DNA of 64,000 bases from Megascapheus bottae (lineage: Eukaryota > Chordata > Mammalia > Rodentia > Geomyidae). This document shows positions 10,401-21,735 of the stretch, in pieces. Made by a program: the position numbers and the translations under genes. Positions within the stretch are counted from its first letter, which is position 1. Each line of letters opens with the position of its first letter. A model generated the notes under the pieces. That model saw only the letters and a program-made list of their open reading frames with translations. It was not told where the DNA came from and made no database searches. The stretch spans positions 22,308,777 to 22,372,776 of the forward strand of contig JANJXV010000020.1 of assembly GCA_024803745.1 (NCBI GenBank), written 5' to 3'.

Positions 10401-11525
10401 ACAAATAATTGCATTATGCCATTTTCAAACATGCAAATAAACTACATTAACCATATTTCATCCTCATTCATCCTGTTCCATAGCCCTTCCTCCCGCTTTG
10501 GTGCTCCCTATCCTCAAGCCTATTTTACTTCAGTGTCAGAGGGGGTTTTTTAGTGGTTTTTAGTGTTTATTCATTACACCAAGAGGCTTCTCTAACATAT
10601 TTCAGGTGCGCATATATCATCTTTTGCTTGAAATAATCTTCTCTGTTGCCTCCTCTAACTCTACTGCTTTAATTTCTTCCTGATTAATAGTTTTCTCTGA
10701 AGTTCCTTTTGCCATTTGAATACATAGTTGAACTATATTGCAAAATTATTCTTTTTTAATTAATCTTTCCCCTCATATAACTCTATATTTAGAATTCTGG
10801 GACAGTTTATGTGAGTACATATATGCATGTATATTATACATATGTGAATATATACGCAGTTACCATTGTATATGTAGGTGTATATGTGTGTGCATATATT
10901 GATGCTTATGTTCCCATTCTGTATTTCGATATCACTTTTAATTCTTTTCAGCTGTTTCAGAACCATAGTGCAGACCTGTGCAGCCCTCAGTGTGGCAGGG
11001 AGGGACTTGCTGAATCCATCAATGATCACTTTATGTCTAGTTCTGAGCCTTTCTGCCCTCCAAGTGCATCACTTGTGAATGAGGTGAAGCATCTCTGCAT
11101 TCCTCAGTGCTGTTCTGCAAGGTCCAGATTCAAACTATTGCAACATGCCCTCTGTTCATCAGGAAATATTCCTCTTTATTTTGATATTAAAGAGAAGAAA
11201 AGCATTCTCATCAACATCAAGATGTTTTGGAGATATTTATCTTCATAGGAAAATTATTATTTTTCAATGAATACTTTTTTAAGTTTAGCAGATAATAGCA
11301 AGACATAGAAAGCAGAAATGCTATCATTTTAGTTTCCAAACTTCTAAAATCAAGTTGTTTCTTCCATATTTGTACCAAGCTGTGTATATGTCTCTGAAAA
11401 TGCTCAAATCCCTGAAACTCTCCTAAATTTAGTTCAGCTCATATATCACTTAGAAACATTCACCAGTGTTTACTCTGATGTCACACATCCGATCAGAAAT
11501 ATCTAGGTTATAAGAATACCCAGAG

Positions 11526-11721
11526 GGCCGGGAGTTTGGCCTAATGGTTAAAGTGCTTGCCTAACATGCAAGAAGACCCGGGTTCGATTCCTCGGTACCA
11601 CATACATAGAAAAAAGTCAGAAGTGGTGCTGAGGCTCAAGTGGTAGAGCTCTAGCCTTGAGAAAGTCCAAGGACAGTGCTCAGGCCCTGAGCTCAAGCCC
11701 ATGACTGGCAAAAAAAAAAAA
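11526..11721 (+). mobile_element. Dimeric tRNA SINE
   Basis: Full length, little diverged, flanked by the exact 14-bp duplication AAGAATACCCAGAG (11512-11525 and 11722-11735). Confidence 0.95.
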
Positions 11722-12149
11722 AAGAATACCCAGAGCCAGAATTGATTAAGAGACCCAATTTGGGTTTAAAATTCTGGGCAAATAATTTGGTGGTACACAT
11801 GGAGATCTATTAATACAGGGACGAAAAGAAAATGAGTATCTTAAAGTCAACATATTCAAGATAAATGTGGTCATATAAGTGGAAACATTTCTACCCATAA
11901 GTTTAAGAAACTGTTTGGCACATGTTTTAAATTCAAGTGAAAAGAACATGGTCAAGAAGTTCAGATTGGATCTTTGCTTTTTCATACAAGTTGTGTGACC
12001 TTCATCTGTACTCACCTCCTCTAGAAAACAGAAAGGTTACCTAAGGTGGACTGAGGAATTCTACTTATCAAGTAGTCATGATAGGCCAGGAAAAACCTTG
12101 CCGGGATCAGGAATATAGAAATGTATGGAAGATGTTTGGTTATTACATT

Positions 12150-12232
12150 TTTCCCTCGGTGATGAGGATAGAACCCAGGACTTATGTGTGTCAGGCAAGA
12201 GCTCTAGCACTTGATTACATCCCCAACCCTAA
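12150..12232 (-). mobile_element. ID-like tRNA SINE
   Basis: Reverse strand is a monomeric ID-type element (plus strand GAACCCAGGACTTATGTG, then AGAGCTCTAGCAC, then CATCCCCAACCCT). Confidence 0.6.
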
Positions 12233-12642
12233 AAGATGATTCTTATTTACATAAACCTTCACATTTATTGTACAAGATGGAGAATCAACAGACACATTTG
12301 ATTTTACTTGGACTGAGGCCCATCAAGGAGGTCCCAGTGCACATAGGGCATTCAAGATGAGCAATAGAAAGGACAGCTTAGCCTTTCAGAGGAGCATTGA
12401 GGGGCTGTGGAATTTCTCTGGGTGGGAAGAAGTAGACAAATATAAGAAAGTGACTGGAAAACAATATGGCTGGTCTGTAGGATGTAAAGGCCATGGTGAA
12501 CATGCAGAACATGATGCTCTCTGAATTCTCAGTAATGTTGCAAGTATATGGAGCTCATTCAGTAGTTACACACTGGTAACTACATGAATCCGGAATTGAC
12601 CATTCTAGCTATTAAGGCTGTGTGGCCTTTGTCAATTTCTTT

Positions 12643-12662
12643 ATGGGGCCCATGGGCCCCAT
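12643..12662. repeat. Perfect 20-bp palindrome
   Basis: ATGGGGCCCATGGGCCCCAT equals its own reverse complement. Confidence 0.93.
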
Positions 12663-12900
12663 TCCATGGACTAAAATGAAGTTCCACGATCCTTTCTCAC
12701 CCTATGATAGGTATTTAGATCTTTCCTCTAATTGAACCTAAATCTCCTATGTGTCCCCAAATGATGAGAATGGATGTTTGTTTTACCTCTTCCTGGGGAG
12801 TGCCAGCTGCATAATACATCTCCTTTTTCTGCCCTTCATCATTACTTTTCCCCTGTTTGGTTATATTGGGTTGAGTGTTCAGACCTCATGTGCCAGAAAT

Positions 12901-12902
<2 letters not shown>

Positions 12903-12951
<49 letters not shown>
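12903..12951. repeat. (AC)n microsatellite
   Basis: About 24 uninterrupted units. Confidence 0.97.
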
Positions 12952-12953
<2 letters not shown>

Positions 12954-13386
12954 CCCTGAATTGGAAATGTAGCTTTACACTATTACATGCTGGTTCCTAC
13001 TGTGAACTGTTAGATGTGTGATTCATGATCCTAAAATCTGCTAAGACTGAAATGCCAAGAAGAAAATACATAGGAGAGTTTTCCTAGAAATCCCTGAAAC
13101 CAAGTTTTATATTCAAATTAACCCCCAGGGATCTCAGTTATTGCTTAGAAAATAATGAAAGGGAAAATAAGAAACACAAATGAAAAATCAGAGGCTTCAT
13201 GGTCCCTTCAGAAAATTGAAAGAAGTCTCTCCTTTTTCTTGATGTTTTCCTGAGAAAACTTTCCTGTCTCTTTGGACCACATATAAACCATTTTGTAGAT
13301 GACACAGGCCCTTTATCAGCTTTGTGAGCCAGGAATGTCTCTGCCAAAAAGTCTGGAGTTAACCCTTTAAAATGAACAGTTCAAAG

Positions 13387-13590
13387 CAGGCTATCACACC
13401 TGTGATCTTAGCTACTCTGGAGACTGATCTCAGCATCATGGTTCAAAATCAACCAGGGCAGAAAAGTCAGTAAGACATATAGTTCCAATTAACTCCCTAA
13501 AGCAAGAAATGGTACTATGGCTCAATACCTTGAGGGACAACACCCAGGTTCTGAGTTCAAGCCCAAGGACTGGCAGAAGAAAAAGAGGGA
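13387..13590 (+). mobile_element. B1-like/tRNA composite SINE, diverged
   Basis: TATCACACCTGTGATCTTAG start, AATTAAC linker, tRNA-like half ending GAGTTCAAGCCCAAGGACTG; followed by the purine tract as a degenerate tail. Confidence 0.75.
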
Positions 13591-13603
13591 GGGGGAAAAG
13601 GAA

Positions 13604-13664
13604 CACATGAGGAAGGAGGAGGAGGAGGAGAGGAGGGGGAGGAGAAGGAGGAGGAGGAAAGAAG

Positions 13665-13727
<63 letters not shown>

Positions 13728-13767
13728 GGAAGGAAGGAAGGAAGGAAGGAAGGAAGGAAGGAAGGAA

Positions 13768-13812
<45 letters not shown>
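13604..13812. repeat. Compound purine microsatellite
   Basis: GGA-rich, then (GA)n to about 13722, (GGAA)n to about 13771 and (GAAA)n to 13812. Probably grew from the A-tail of the preceding SINE. Confidence 0.93.
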
Positions 13813-13815
<3 letters not shown>

Positions 13816-13818
<3 letters not shown>

Positions 13819-13920
13819 ACACTTTGCACCAGGATTAACTCCAAATGGATCAAAGACCTGGAGGTAAAAGCAGATACACTGAAAAGAAGGATTTATAAGA
13901 AGTATTAAGAGATACACTAG
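13816..13920 (+). mobile_element. L1 ORF2 fragment, 5' part
   Basis: CACCAGGATTAACTCCAAAT and the following bases encode the ORF2 segment R-I-N-S-K-W-I-K-D-L-E. It continues at 14647 after a 726-bp insertion. Confidence 0.85.
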
Positions 13921-14411
13921 GACTTTTTAATGGCATTAAATTATTGCCCGTGAGCCTAAGTGCACCTTTGGCAATGGAAATATAAAGGCCTTTCTCCCTT
14001 TCTCCTCAGCTGATAAAGTGAGGTGATTCATTTGTACTAAACACAGAAACCACAAAGAGGCTTATGCCACTTAATTGAGATATCTCTCATACTAGAGGAC
14101 AACTACAGTACGTATTCCTCACAATATGTATTCCCCAGCAGGGAATATCATGAAATCATTCCCACAGAGGGATGCTTCTGCTATCCCACAGTGGGCTGGC
14201 TACTTCAGTGATCTCTATTAGTGAAAAGAAGCAAGGAACTGTATGTGTCCACATATGTGTCCATGTAGAGGAAATTTTATATGCTACAACCATTTGTGAA
14301 GTGGGATGAATTAGGCTTTCAAGCATTTGTCAATGAGGAAAAAAGTGTATGAAACTTAATGGAATTTTATCCATCAACATTCATACACAGGAAATAGTGA
14401 ATGGCTAGATT

Positions 14412-14469
<58 letters not shown>

Positions 14470-14646
14470 ATTATTGTTTTCAAATAGATGTACAAAGGGA
14501 TTTCAGTTTAACAGATCCATTTTACAGGTGCAATGCGTCTTGATCAATGCCATCTTCAATTTAAAAATTAGCTTCTTTCTGCTTATGTTTAACCACTTCT
14601 AGCTCATCTCATAAAATAAAAGCTAACCTGAATTCAAAAAAAAAGT
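13921..14646 (+). mobile_element. Poly(A)-tailed retrocopy of unknown transcript, inserted in L1
   Basis: 726 bp bounded by the duplicated L1 sequence GATACACTAG (13911-13920 and 14647-14656). The 3' end is AAAATAAAAG about 20 nt before a 9-base A tail, as expected for an L1-mobilised RNA. There is no long open frame. It includes a (TC)n tract. I do not recognise the source; it could be a 3' UTR or non-coding RNA. Confidence 0.7.
14417..14466. repeat. (TC)n microsatellite
   Basis: About 25 TC units inside the retrocopy. Confidence 0.95.
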
Positions 14647-16166
14647 GATACACTAGATCTCCTTGGCATAGGTCAAAGCTTTCTTAATAAGGACCCAGAA
14701 ACACAAAAAAATCAAAGAAAGTCTGGACAGGTGGGACTGCATTAAACTACAGAGCTTCTGTATGGCAAAGGACATAGCTAGCAAGTTAAATAGAAAGCCC
14801 ACAGAATGGGAGAAGATCTTCACTAACCATACAACACACACAGGCCTCATATCTAAAATATATCAACAGCTCAAAAAATTGAATCACTCCAAAACTAATC
14901 TCCAAAGAAACAACCATCCCCTTAAACAATGGGCCAAAGACATAGAGATTTCTCTGAAGAAGAAATAAAAATGGCCTATGGACACATGAAGAAATGCTCG
15001 ACATTTCTGGCTATAAAAGAAATGCAAATCAAAACAACTCTAAGATTCCACCTCACTCCAGTTAGAATGGCCATGATCAAGAAATCTAATAACAACAGAT
15101 GCTGGAGGGGATGTGGCCAGGAGGGATCACTACTACACTGTTGGTGGGAGTGTAAACTCATTCCATCACTCTAGAAAGCAGTATAGCAGTTCCTCAAAAG
15201 ACTAACCATAGAACCAGGAGTTTGGCCTAGTGGCAGAATGCTTGCCTAGCATGCAGAAAGACCCAGGTTCAATTCCTCAGTACCACATACATAGAAAAAA
15301 GCTGAAAATGGTGCTGTGGCTCAAGTGGTAGCGCTCTAGCCTTGAGAACAATCCAAGGACAGTGTTGGACCCTGAGCTCAAGCCCCACAACTGGCAAAAA
15401 AAAAAAAGACTAAACGTAGAGCTCCCTTATGACCCAACAATTAATTCTACTACTTGGCATTTACCCAACCATCCAGAAACAAGTACATACTAAATGCACT
15501 AGCACAATGATGTTCATTGCAGCACCATTTACCATAGCAAAGATATGGAACCAACCCAGATGCCCCTCAGTTGATGAGTGGATCAACAAGATGTGGTATT
15601 TATACACAATGAAATTCTATGCTGCCATCAGAAAGAACGACATTGCCCCATTTGTAAGGAAATGGAAAGGCTTAGAAAAGATCATATTAAGTGAAGTAAG
15701 CCAGAGTCAAAGGAATGTAGGCTCAATGGTTTCCCTCATTTGTCATAATCAGTAGAAACCTTGGGCTCTCCTAGCAGAGGTTTACAATAGAATAAAACCT
15801 AGATACATAAGTCTATATAGTTTGACGCTAAATGAAAGGACCTCCAGGATATAGAAACAAAAGCCATATGATGAGTGAATGTTGTCCTTAATGTACTATG
15901 TTATCTCTCATCTCTTTTGCTGTCCCTTGGTTATCTTATATTGTTACAGTATTTCACCTTGTTATATTGTATATGTGCTTATTTGGTTATTTGAAATACG
16001 ATAGGGAAGGGAGGAAAACAAGATGAGGGGTGGGATAGGGGGAGGGAATTGGGGACCAAAACATGAGAAAGGGTATCAATATTTGTTAAGTAATGCACCT
16101 TCTATCTGGTGAATATAATGTAGCCCTTCTATTAATTACAATTAAAAAACAACCCCCCCCAAAAAA
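14647..16166 (+). mobile_element. L1 ORF2 3' part and 3' UTR
   Basis: Frames read the C-terminal region of L1 ORF2p: [14 protein letters not shown] at 14762-14968, then [18 protein letters not shown] near 15110-15160, then [20 protein letters not shown] at about 15535-15600. These are broken by stops and a SINE at 15212. The 3' UTR with G-rich tract ends about 16166 in a C/A-rich tail. Non-functional. Confidence 0.9.
15212..15403 (+). mobile_element. Dimeric tRNA SINE inside L1 ORF2
   Basis: Flanked by AAAAGACTAACCATAG (15196-15211) and AAAAGACTAAACGTAG (15404-15419), a target duplication that has since diverged. Confidence 0.9.
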
Positions 16167-17559
16167 GGAAGTGACAATGTTTCCACAGGGTTTTGTGGAA
16201 AAGCCAGGACCTAACTATCTTCCAGTTATAAAACTACCTTTTGCCATGAACCACTAGGGTCCATTTTACTTCACATAATGGTAATTATCTTTATCTGTCC
16301 CAATTCCCAGGTAAAGTTAGGATGAATGTAGATTGTCTATACTGTAAATCTCCTTCTGGTTTAATAATTCGGCATTAAAAGTTCTTTCTCTATTTCCCTT
16401 GTGAATTACTGTTAGGAGATGGTTTTACTTTTATTACATTTCTTCAGCAGCAGAAAGCTTGTTTCCATCATCGTAATGAAGAAATGCTGGGTAATCAAAG
16501 CAAACTAGTCTTTGTTAAGCTTTCAAAACCCAGCAGAGAGTAAAGTCATAGGACAAAAGATGGGTCTTTATAATTCTAGGTACAATAATTACTGCTCTGG
16601 GAATCCAGGCTTCAAAACACATGGACTTGGGTTCCCCATGTCTTCTGATCCCAGGAACCCCGGGATTCCTATATGGGCTTCTAAGTGAGCCTCTGAGCCA
16701 CCACCACCGGCAACCATAATGCTTGGATAGGAGACAGCTAGTTCTATTATTCACCAAGACTTTTCAACTTCCCACTCTCACGGCCAAATTTCTCTTCTGG
16801 GAGCTATCTGTGCTAGAAGTTCAGCTTTTTGTCTCATTTTCCTCATTTTATTGCAAATGGTACCTTTGAGCTTTTCTTTGTGATTCTATTTTTTTCTTCC
16901 TTAGGTATCCACTTAACATTGTTCATTTTCTCTTTCAGATCTCAGCCTTCTCTCAGTTACCAATAAAAATAAGTGGGCTATTGATTTCAAGTCCACTTCC
17001 TGACAATCTAGGAGTGTCTGACATTTTATCAACAGGCTCCAAGGGAACCTTCAAGGAATGGTGATCACCCAAAATTCTAATGCTGAAATAAAAAGGAAAC
17101 AGAACAGAATGGTGTTCATGAATCACTTTGGCCATTTGTAAAATCAAATGGGCTGTATCATATTTGACATGCATCAAAAATTCCTGCATTGAAGTTGTCC
17201 TAATTTTTGTTTGAAGCAAAGCACTATTACACCCAGGTTTTTTCCAAACCCATTAGTGATTCTCCTTTCCATTGGCAGACTGTGTAGACAGTCCTCATTA
17301 CCTCACAACTGTTTCCCATTGCAATTAAGAAACCTTTTCAAATAAACTTCAGTTTATGTTGGTGATGTGAGTGACTTAGATCTGTCAACAACAAGGCTCA
17401 GGATAAAAACCAATTCTCTCTATATAGAAAAATGCCATTTTCTTTTCTCCCCTGACCTTTGTTTTATTTTGTGCTGGTAACTGGGGCTAAAATGCAGATC
17501 CAAGCCCTCTTCCTTAGTTTTGGGGGTTTTCTGTTTTTTGTTTTTGTTTATGTTTTGGT

Positions 17560-17757
17560 TTGGTTTTGGCCATCCTGAGGCTTGAACTCAGGGTGTGGGC
17601 ACTGTCCTTGGGCTTTCTCAAGGCTAGTGTTCTACCACTGAGTCACAGCACCACTTCCAGCTTTTTCTGTGTATGTGGTATCAGGGAATCGAATCTAGGG
17701 CTTTGTCCATGCTAGGCATGCACTCTACCAATAAGTTATGCTCCCAGCCTCTCTTTT
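17560..17757 (-). mobile_element. Dimeric tRNA SINE, diverged
   Basis: Plus strand reads CTTGAACTCAGGG ... TTTCTCAAGGCTAG ... GCATGCACTCTACCA ... CTCCCAGCC, an older copy. Confidence 0.85.
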
Positions 17758-17761
17758 TTCA

Positions 17762-18440
17762 TTCAACACTGCTGCTCTGCACAAACCAGGCTACACTAAA
17801 GCCACTAGCACAACCATGTTCATTGCAGTATTGTTTACCAAGATGTGGAATCAGCCCAGATGCTCCTCAATGGATGAATGGATTAAGAAAATGTGGTATA
17901 CTTACACAATGGAATTCTACACATTCATCAGAAAGAATGGTATTGTACCATTCAAAAGGAAATGGAAAGACTTGGGGGGAATGTATTAAGGGAAATAAGC
18001 CAGACCCAGAAAAACCTAGGATGTGTAGTTTCCATCCTTTGTGGTAGACTGTGGCTATAAATCTACAAGTGAACACACTTGGTGGTAAACTAGGGGTTAC
18101 AATTGAATTCACTGATGTGTAAGAGACTCCATAGAGAGTTCAAATAGCATAATTCTTTAGAAAGACTAAGTCAAAACCCAACAAAGTAAGTATCAGGAAA
18201 TAGGTATATGGGGAGAGAAGAGAGGAAGAAGAATGAAGGGGGAAGAGAGGAGATGCAGGCAAGAATTCATCGTATATAATACAGAACTGAGAAATATAGG
18301 GGAAATAGTGGGTCAAAGGAGGTAAAGATGTTCAAATGATGACAGCCGTAAGATGCACTGCACACATCAACTGCTTTGTTAAATGCCAAAAAATAGAGTA
18401 TCTAAAAATTAATAAATGTGAGGGTAGAAGTGTGTTGGGT
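17762..18440 (+). mobile_element. Older L1 subfamily 3' end
   Basis: ORF2 tail (frame reads [20 protein letters not shown] in diverged form) followed by a 3' UTR unlike the younger copies (GCATAATTCTTTAGAAAGAC ... GAATTCATCGTATATAA ... CAACTGCTTTGTTAAATG). A related 3' UTR recurs at 42687 and 31190. Confidence 0.75.
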
Positions 18441-18509
18441 ATGGGGAACTCAGAATGTTAAAAGGGATGGCATTGATCAAGAGACATTGTTTCCTTGAAG
18501 ATAATGAAA

Positions 18510-18682
18510 ACATTCAGAAAAGCTGCTGCTCTACCACTTGAGCTACCCTTCTTTAGGCTTTTTCTTTTTTTTTTTTAGTTAACTTGGATTTTTCTGTCCA
18601 GGCTACCTTTGAACTGTGAGTCTCAAATCTTAGCCTCCTGAATGCATAGGATTACAAGTGTGAGTCACCAGTTCCCAGCTTT
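18510..18682 (-). mobile_element. B1-like composite SINE, partial
   Basis: Plus strand CTCTACCACTTGAGC, then CTTAGCCTCCTGAATGC, then GGATTACAAGTGTGAG. Confidence 0.7.
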
Positions 18683-18858
18683 AATTTCTGTTAGATTATA
18701 AGGGTCTCTTAGACTTTAATAGGTCTTAACTTTTATCAAGTGTAAAACCAAACTTTGCCATTAAATTAAAATGTAGTTAGATTTGGGAGGACTGTTATCT
18801 CATTATCCATTAATACAAGGCAGTAAAGACTCAGTTAACCAGAAAAATGGAAGTAGAA

Positions 18859-19050
18859 GGGCTGCGAGTTTGGCCTAGTGGTAGAGTGCTTGCCTAGCAT
18901 GCATGAAGACCCAGGTTCGATTCCTCAGTACCACATACATAGAAAAAGGTCGGAAGTGGTACTGAGGTTCAAGTGGTAGAGCTATAGCCTTGAGAAAATC
19001 CAATGACAAAGCTCAGGCCCTGAGCCCAAGCCCAGGACTGACAAAAAAAA
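18859..19050 (+). mobile_element. Dimeric tRNA SINE
   Basis: Complete, moderately diverged, with a GAA-rich degenerate tail to about 19083. Confidence 0.9.
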
Positions 19051-20482
19051 AGAAGAAGAAGAAGGAAAAAAAAAAGAAAAAAAGCATGTTAGAATCCTAG
19101 TCTCCAGCCTCTAGTTTATGAAATGAATTCTTACCTTTAATCTTTGCTGATGTATTCTCGGCAACATAGTTGCAGCTCTTAAATGACTTACTACTAAGTA
19201 ATAGAAGCATTTCATTTATGTTAAAAATCATAATAGTATGCTTCTGGATTTTAGTAATTTGTTCCTTTATCCTCAACAAATTTTCTTACCTTCTTCTCAG
19301 ACACAGGCAAATGGGGACAATTTGATAACAGTATGATTTAGCATGGCCATAACCGGACTCATGAAAAGTACTCTGTACTATTTTATTTTTCTCTCTAAAT
19401 GTTGACACCAATGTGCCTCAAAGGTTACTTTTGTTCACTTCTATTATTCTTTGGACAACTTTCTTACGAGGTAAGGAAAGCTTTTATCTGATTTTCTGGA
19501 TGATTCTAGAAAATCTCTATCCTACCAAGATCTGTGTGTGATGGTCCAAATGAGTGACACATTGTCCAAAAAAACAAGGAAGATGTGAGTGGAGAACAAA
19601 GAGAAACAATAAATCAATTAATAATCAGGCTGTGAAACTGCTTCCTAATGGTTTATCACTTAGTATTGTGAGAAGAGTCCTAGTTGTAAGATGCCTATAA
19701 TTAACTATATGAGTACCAGAAAAACACAAACTAGTAGTATAAGTTCTTCAGAAAAATTAACAAGTAATTACTCATTAGTCCTTCAAAATAATTTCTACAG
19801 AGAAACTGATGCTATAAAACCTTAATACCTGTGAATTCTGTTAGATCTAATAGTACAACTTTGTTTTCCTTTGCAACATAGATGCAAAATACAGCAGGCA
19901 GATTACAAATACCTAATATCCTATGCAATATGAGTTGCAAGCTCTAGTCTTTCACTAGTGTCCATTAGATGGAATTTTTCAATGTGTATCCCCATATGGA
20001 ATACACTTAACTCCCTAGGAGAAAATATACCAAAGAAAACCTTCAAGCAATTCTTCGTAATGGATCATGCATCTTTCTCAGCAATTTGTACATCTTGCAG
20101 TTCTATATTCCCGTCGTCATTACCCCAACTTATGACTAGTTGGCCAGAACTTTAAAGTGGAAATGTAATGGGTAAAAGAGGATGTAGCGATTCAGAGCCA
20201 TCTAATCCCCTACACATGCAAATTATATATTTTGAAATCTCAGAGATGTCCTTATATACTACCTGACTAAAGGAAGCACCTGTGATTTCTACAGATGTCT
20301 CAGTGTCCACCTCAAATAAGGATCTGCACCCCAATCTCAACTCTTCCAAAAGTTAAAGTACACATGAGAGAGTCTCTTAAATTTATTATACATTAAAAAA
20401 ACAATTTTCCTTAGAATTTTAATAGTCATTTGAGTATTCATCTTTCATCTCTTTTCAACCACGTGGCCTCTCTCAAACTTAC

Positions 20483-20546
20483 CCCAATAGCCCCTAAAAT
20501 TGGAGCTTGATAAATCCACCTGTCTCCAGCACTAAGTTCCCAGCAC
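20483..20546 (-). CDS. Pth2r: PTH2R exon 9: loop 2 and start of TM5, one-residue deletion
   Basis: 64 nt encoding R303 (split) to G324. Acceptor TGTGTCTTAG|GTGCTGG, donor ATTGGG|GTAAGT. The peptide [21 protein letters not shown] has C304, the loop 2 cysteine that pairs with TM3, followed by the family W. The remembered human protein reads GDIKW where this reads GDRW: three bases are missing and Ile-Lys has become Arg, so the exon is 64 rather than 67 nt and the frame stays open. The Ala to Gly change in P-I-L-G-A-I lies in TM5. Loop 2 contacts the peptide ligand in class B receptors, so this is a place where a length change could matter. Confidence 0.93.
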
Positions 20547-20960
20547 CTAAGACACACACACGGAAAAAAAAAACTTTCATGAATAGATTTGATTTAAAAA
20601 AATAAATAGGTAATTGAAAAGTAAGTAGAATTTTAAACTTTTAGTGAAAACTCTAGCCCAACTACTGAATAAGAAACAAATAGAATGATGAAAAAGATAA
20701 CATTAACCAAGATTACATGGAATTCATAAATTGATTTGTTGAATAGTAACTCCTTTGTACAACTACTTAAAGATAATAAAGCTATTTTTAAAGGAAAGAA
20801 AAAAAGAGGTGCAAATATCTTAACGTTAAACATCCAAATCAATGAAAACAAATATAATGGGTCCTATTTTCAAACTATAATATAACCTTTAGATAAGTAA
20901 ATTTGTACAAATATTGAACAATTATTTTTATATTGACCAGTGACCAGAGATGAAATCCTG

Positions 20961-20963
<3 letters not shown>

Positions 20964-20991
<28 letters not shown>
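20964..20991. repeat. (CA)n microsatellite
   Basis: About 14 units. Confidence 0.95.
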
Positions 20992-21400
20992 CACAGTCTT
21001 CTAAAAGTGGTAACACTGTTACTTTGCTTTTATTAGTACTGAAATGAGACATGATCATTACAAATTCCCTCATACAGTTCTTTCAGTGACCAGAATATGT
21101 TACTATTAAATTCATCAAGTGTAAATTTATGCTAATCCTATAACTGACTTTGCAAATTATTATTGTCAATATGAACACAACAGAAAATGAAACAAAATGT
21201 TTGATACAGTCCTAAAAATTAACTCTTTTTCAATAGGATGCAATTGATTTGTGTTCTATGACTATTGACATTTTCTTGTAATTTTTTGGCATTAACTTTC
21301 CTGAATAAAATTATGCAGTTCTTCCATTTCTACTTTGAAACAACTATTACACTTACTAGTTCCCTCATTAAATAAGGAGCTTAAAAAAATCTTCACAAGG

Positions 21401-21588
21401 GCCGGGAGTTTGGCCTAGTGGTAAGAATGTTTGCCTAGCATGCATGAATACCCTAGTTCGATTCCTCATTACTACATATTTAGAAAAGAGCAGAAATGGT
21501 GCTGTGGTTCAGTGGAGTGGTAGAGCTCTAGCCTTGAGAAAGCCCAAGGACAGTGTTCAGGCCCCAAGTTCAAGGCCCAGGACTGAAA
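21401..21588 (+). mobile_element. Dimeric tRNA SINE, no A-tail
   Basis: Exact flanks CTTCACAAGG at 21391-21400 and 21591-21600; the A-tail is almost gone. Confidence 0.92.
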
Positions 21589-21689
21589 GCCTTCACAAGG
21601 GTTCTTTATATTTTTCAAGATCCATGATTTTGTTTTTAATTTTTAAGTGATTAACAGTTATCAATAAAATTAGCACATATTTTACCTAT

Positions 21690-21735
21690 TTGTTGAGCTA
21701 GCACTCTACCACTCAAGCTAGACCTCCAACCCTAA
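21690..21735 (-). mobile_element. tRNA-like SINE fragment
   Basis: GAGCTAGCACTCTACCACTC followed by TCCAACCCT; a remnant only. Confidence 0.5.

Larger units (their letters stand above)
6551..20482 (-). other. Pth2r: PTH2R intron 9
   Basis: 13.9 kb, rich in repeats: L1 and SINE at 7036-7482, a purine triplet tract at 7963-8338, SINEs at 9713-9905, 11526-11722, 13387-13590, 17560-17757, 18510-18682 and 18859-19050, microsatellites at 12903, 13604 and 14417, an L1 at 13816-16166 carrying a retrocopy and a SINE, and an older L1 at 17762-18440. I see nothing recognisable in 7490-7960, 8345-9700, 10400-11510, 11740-12150, 12240-12900, 16170-17560 and 19080-20480. Confidence 0.85.

Noticed and set aside
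10811..11248. 145-codon plus-strand open frame
   Set aside because: Starts in a TATG-type low-complexity stretch, resembles no family I know and lies in an intron of the opposite strand; most likely chance.
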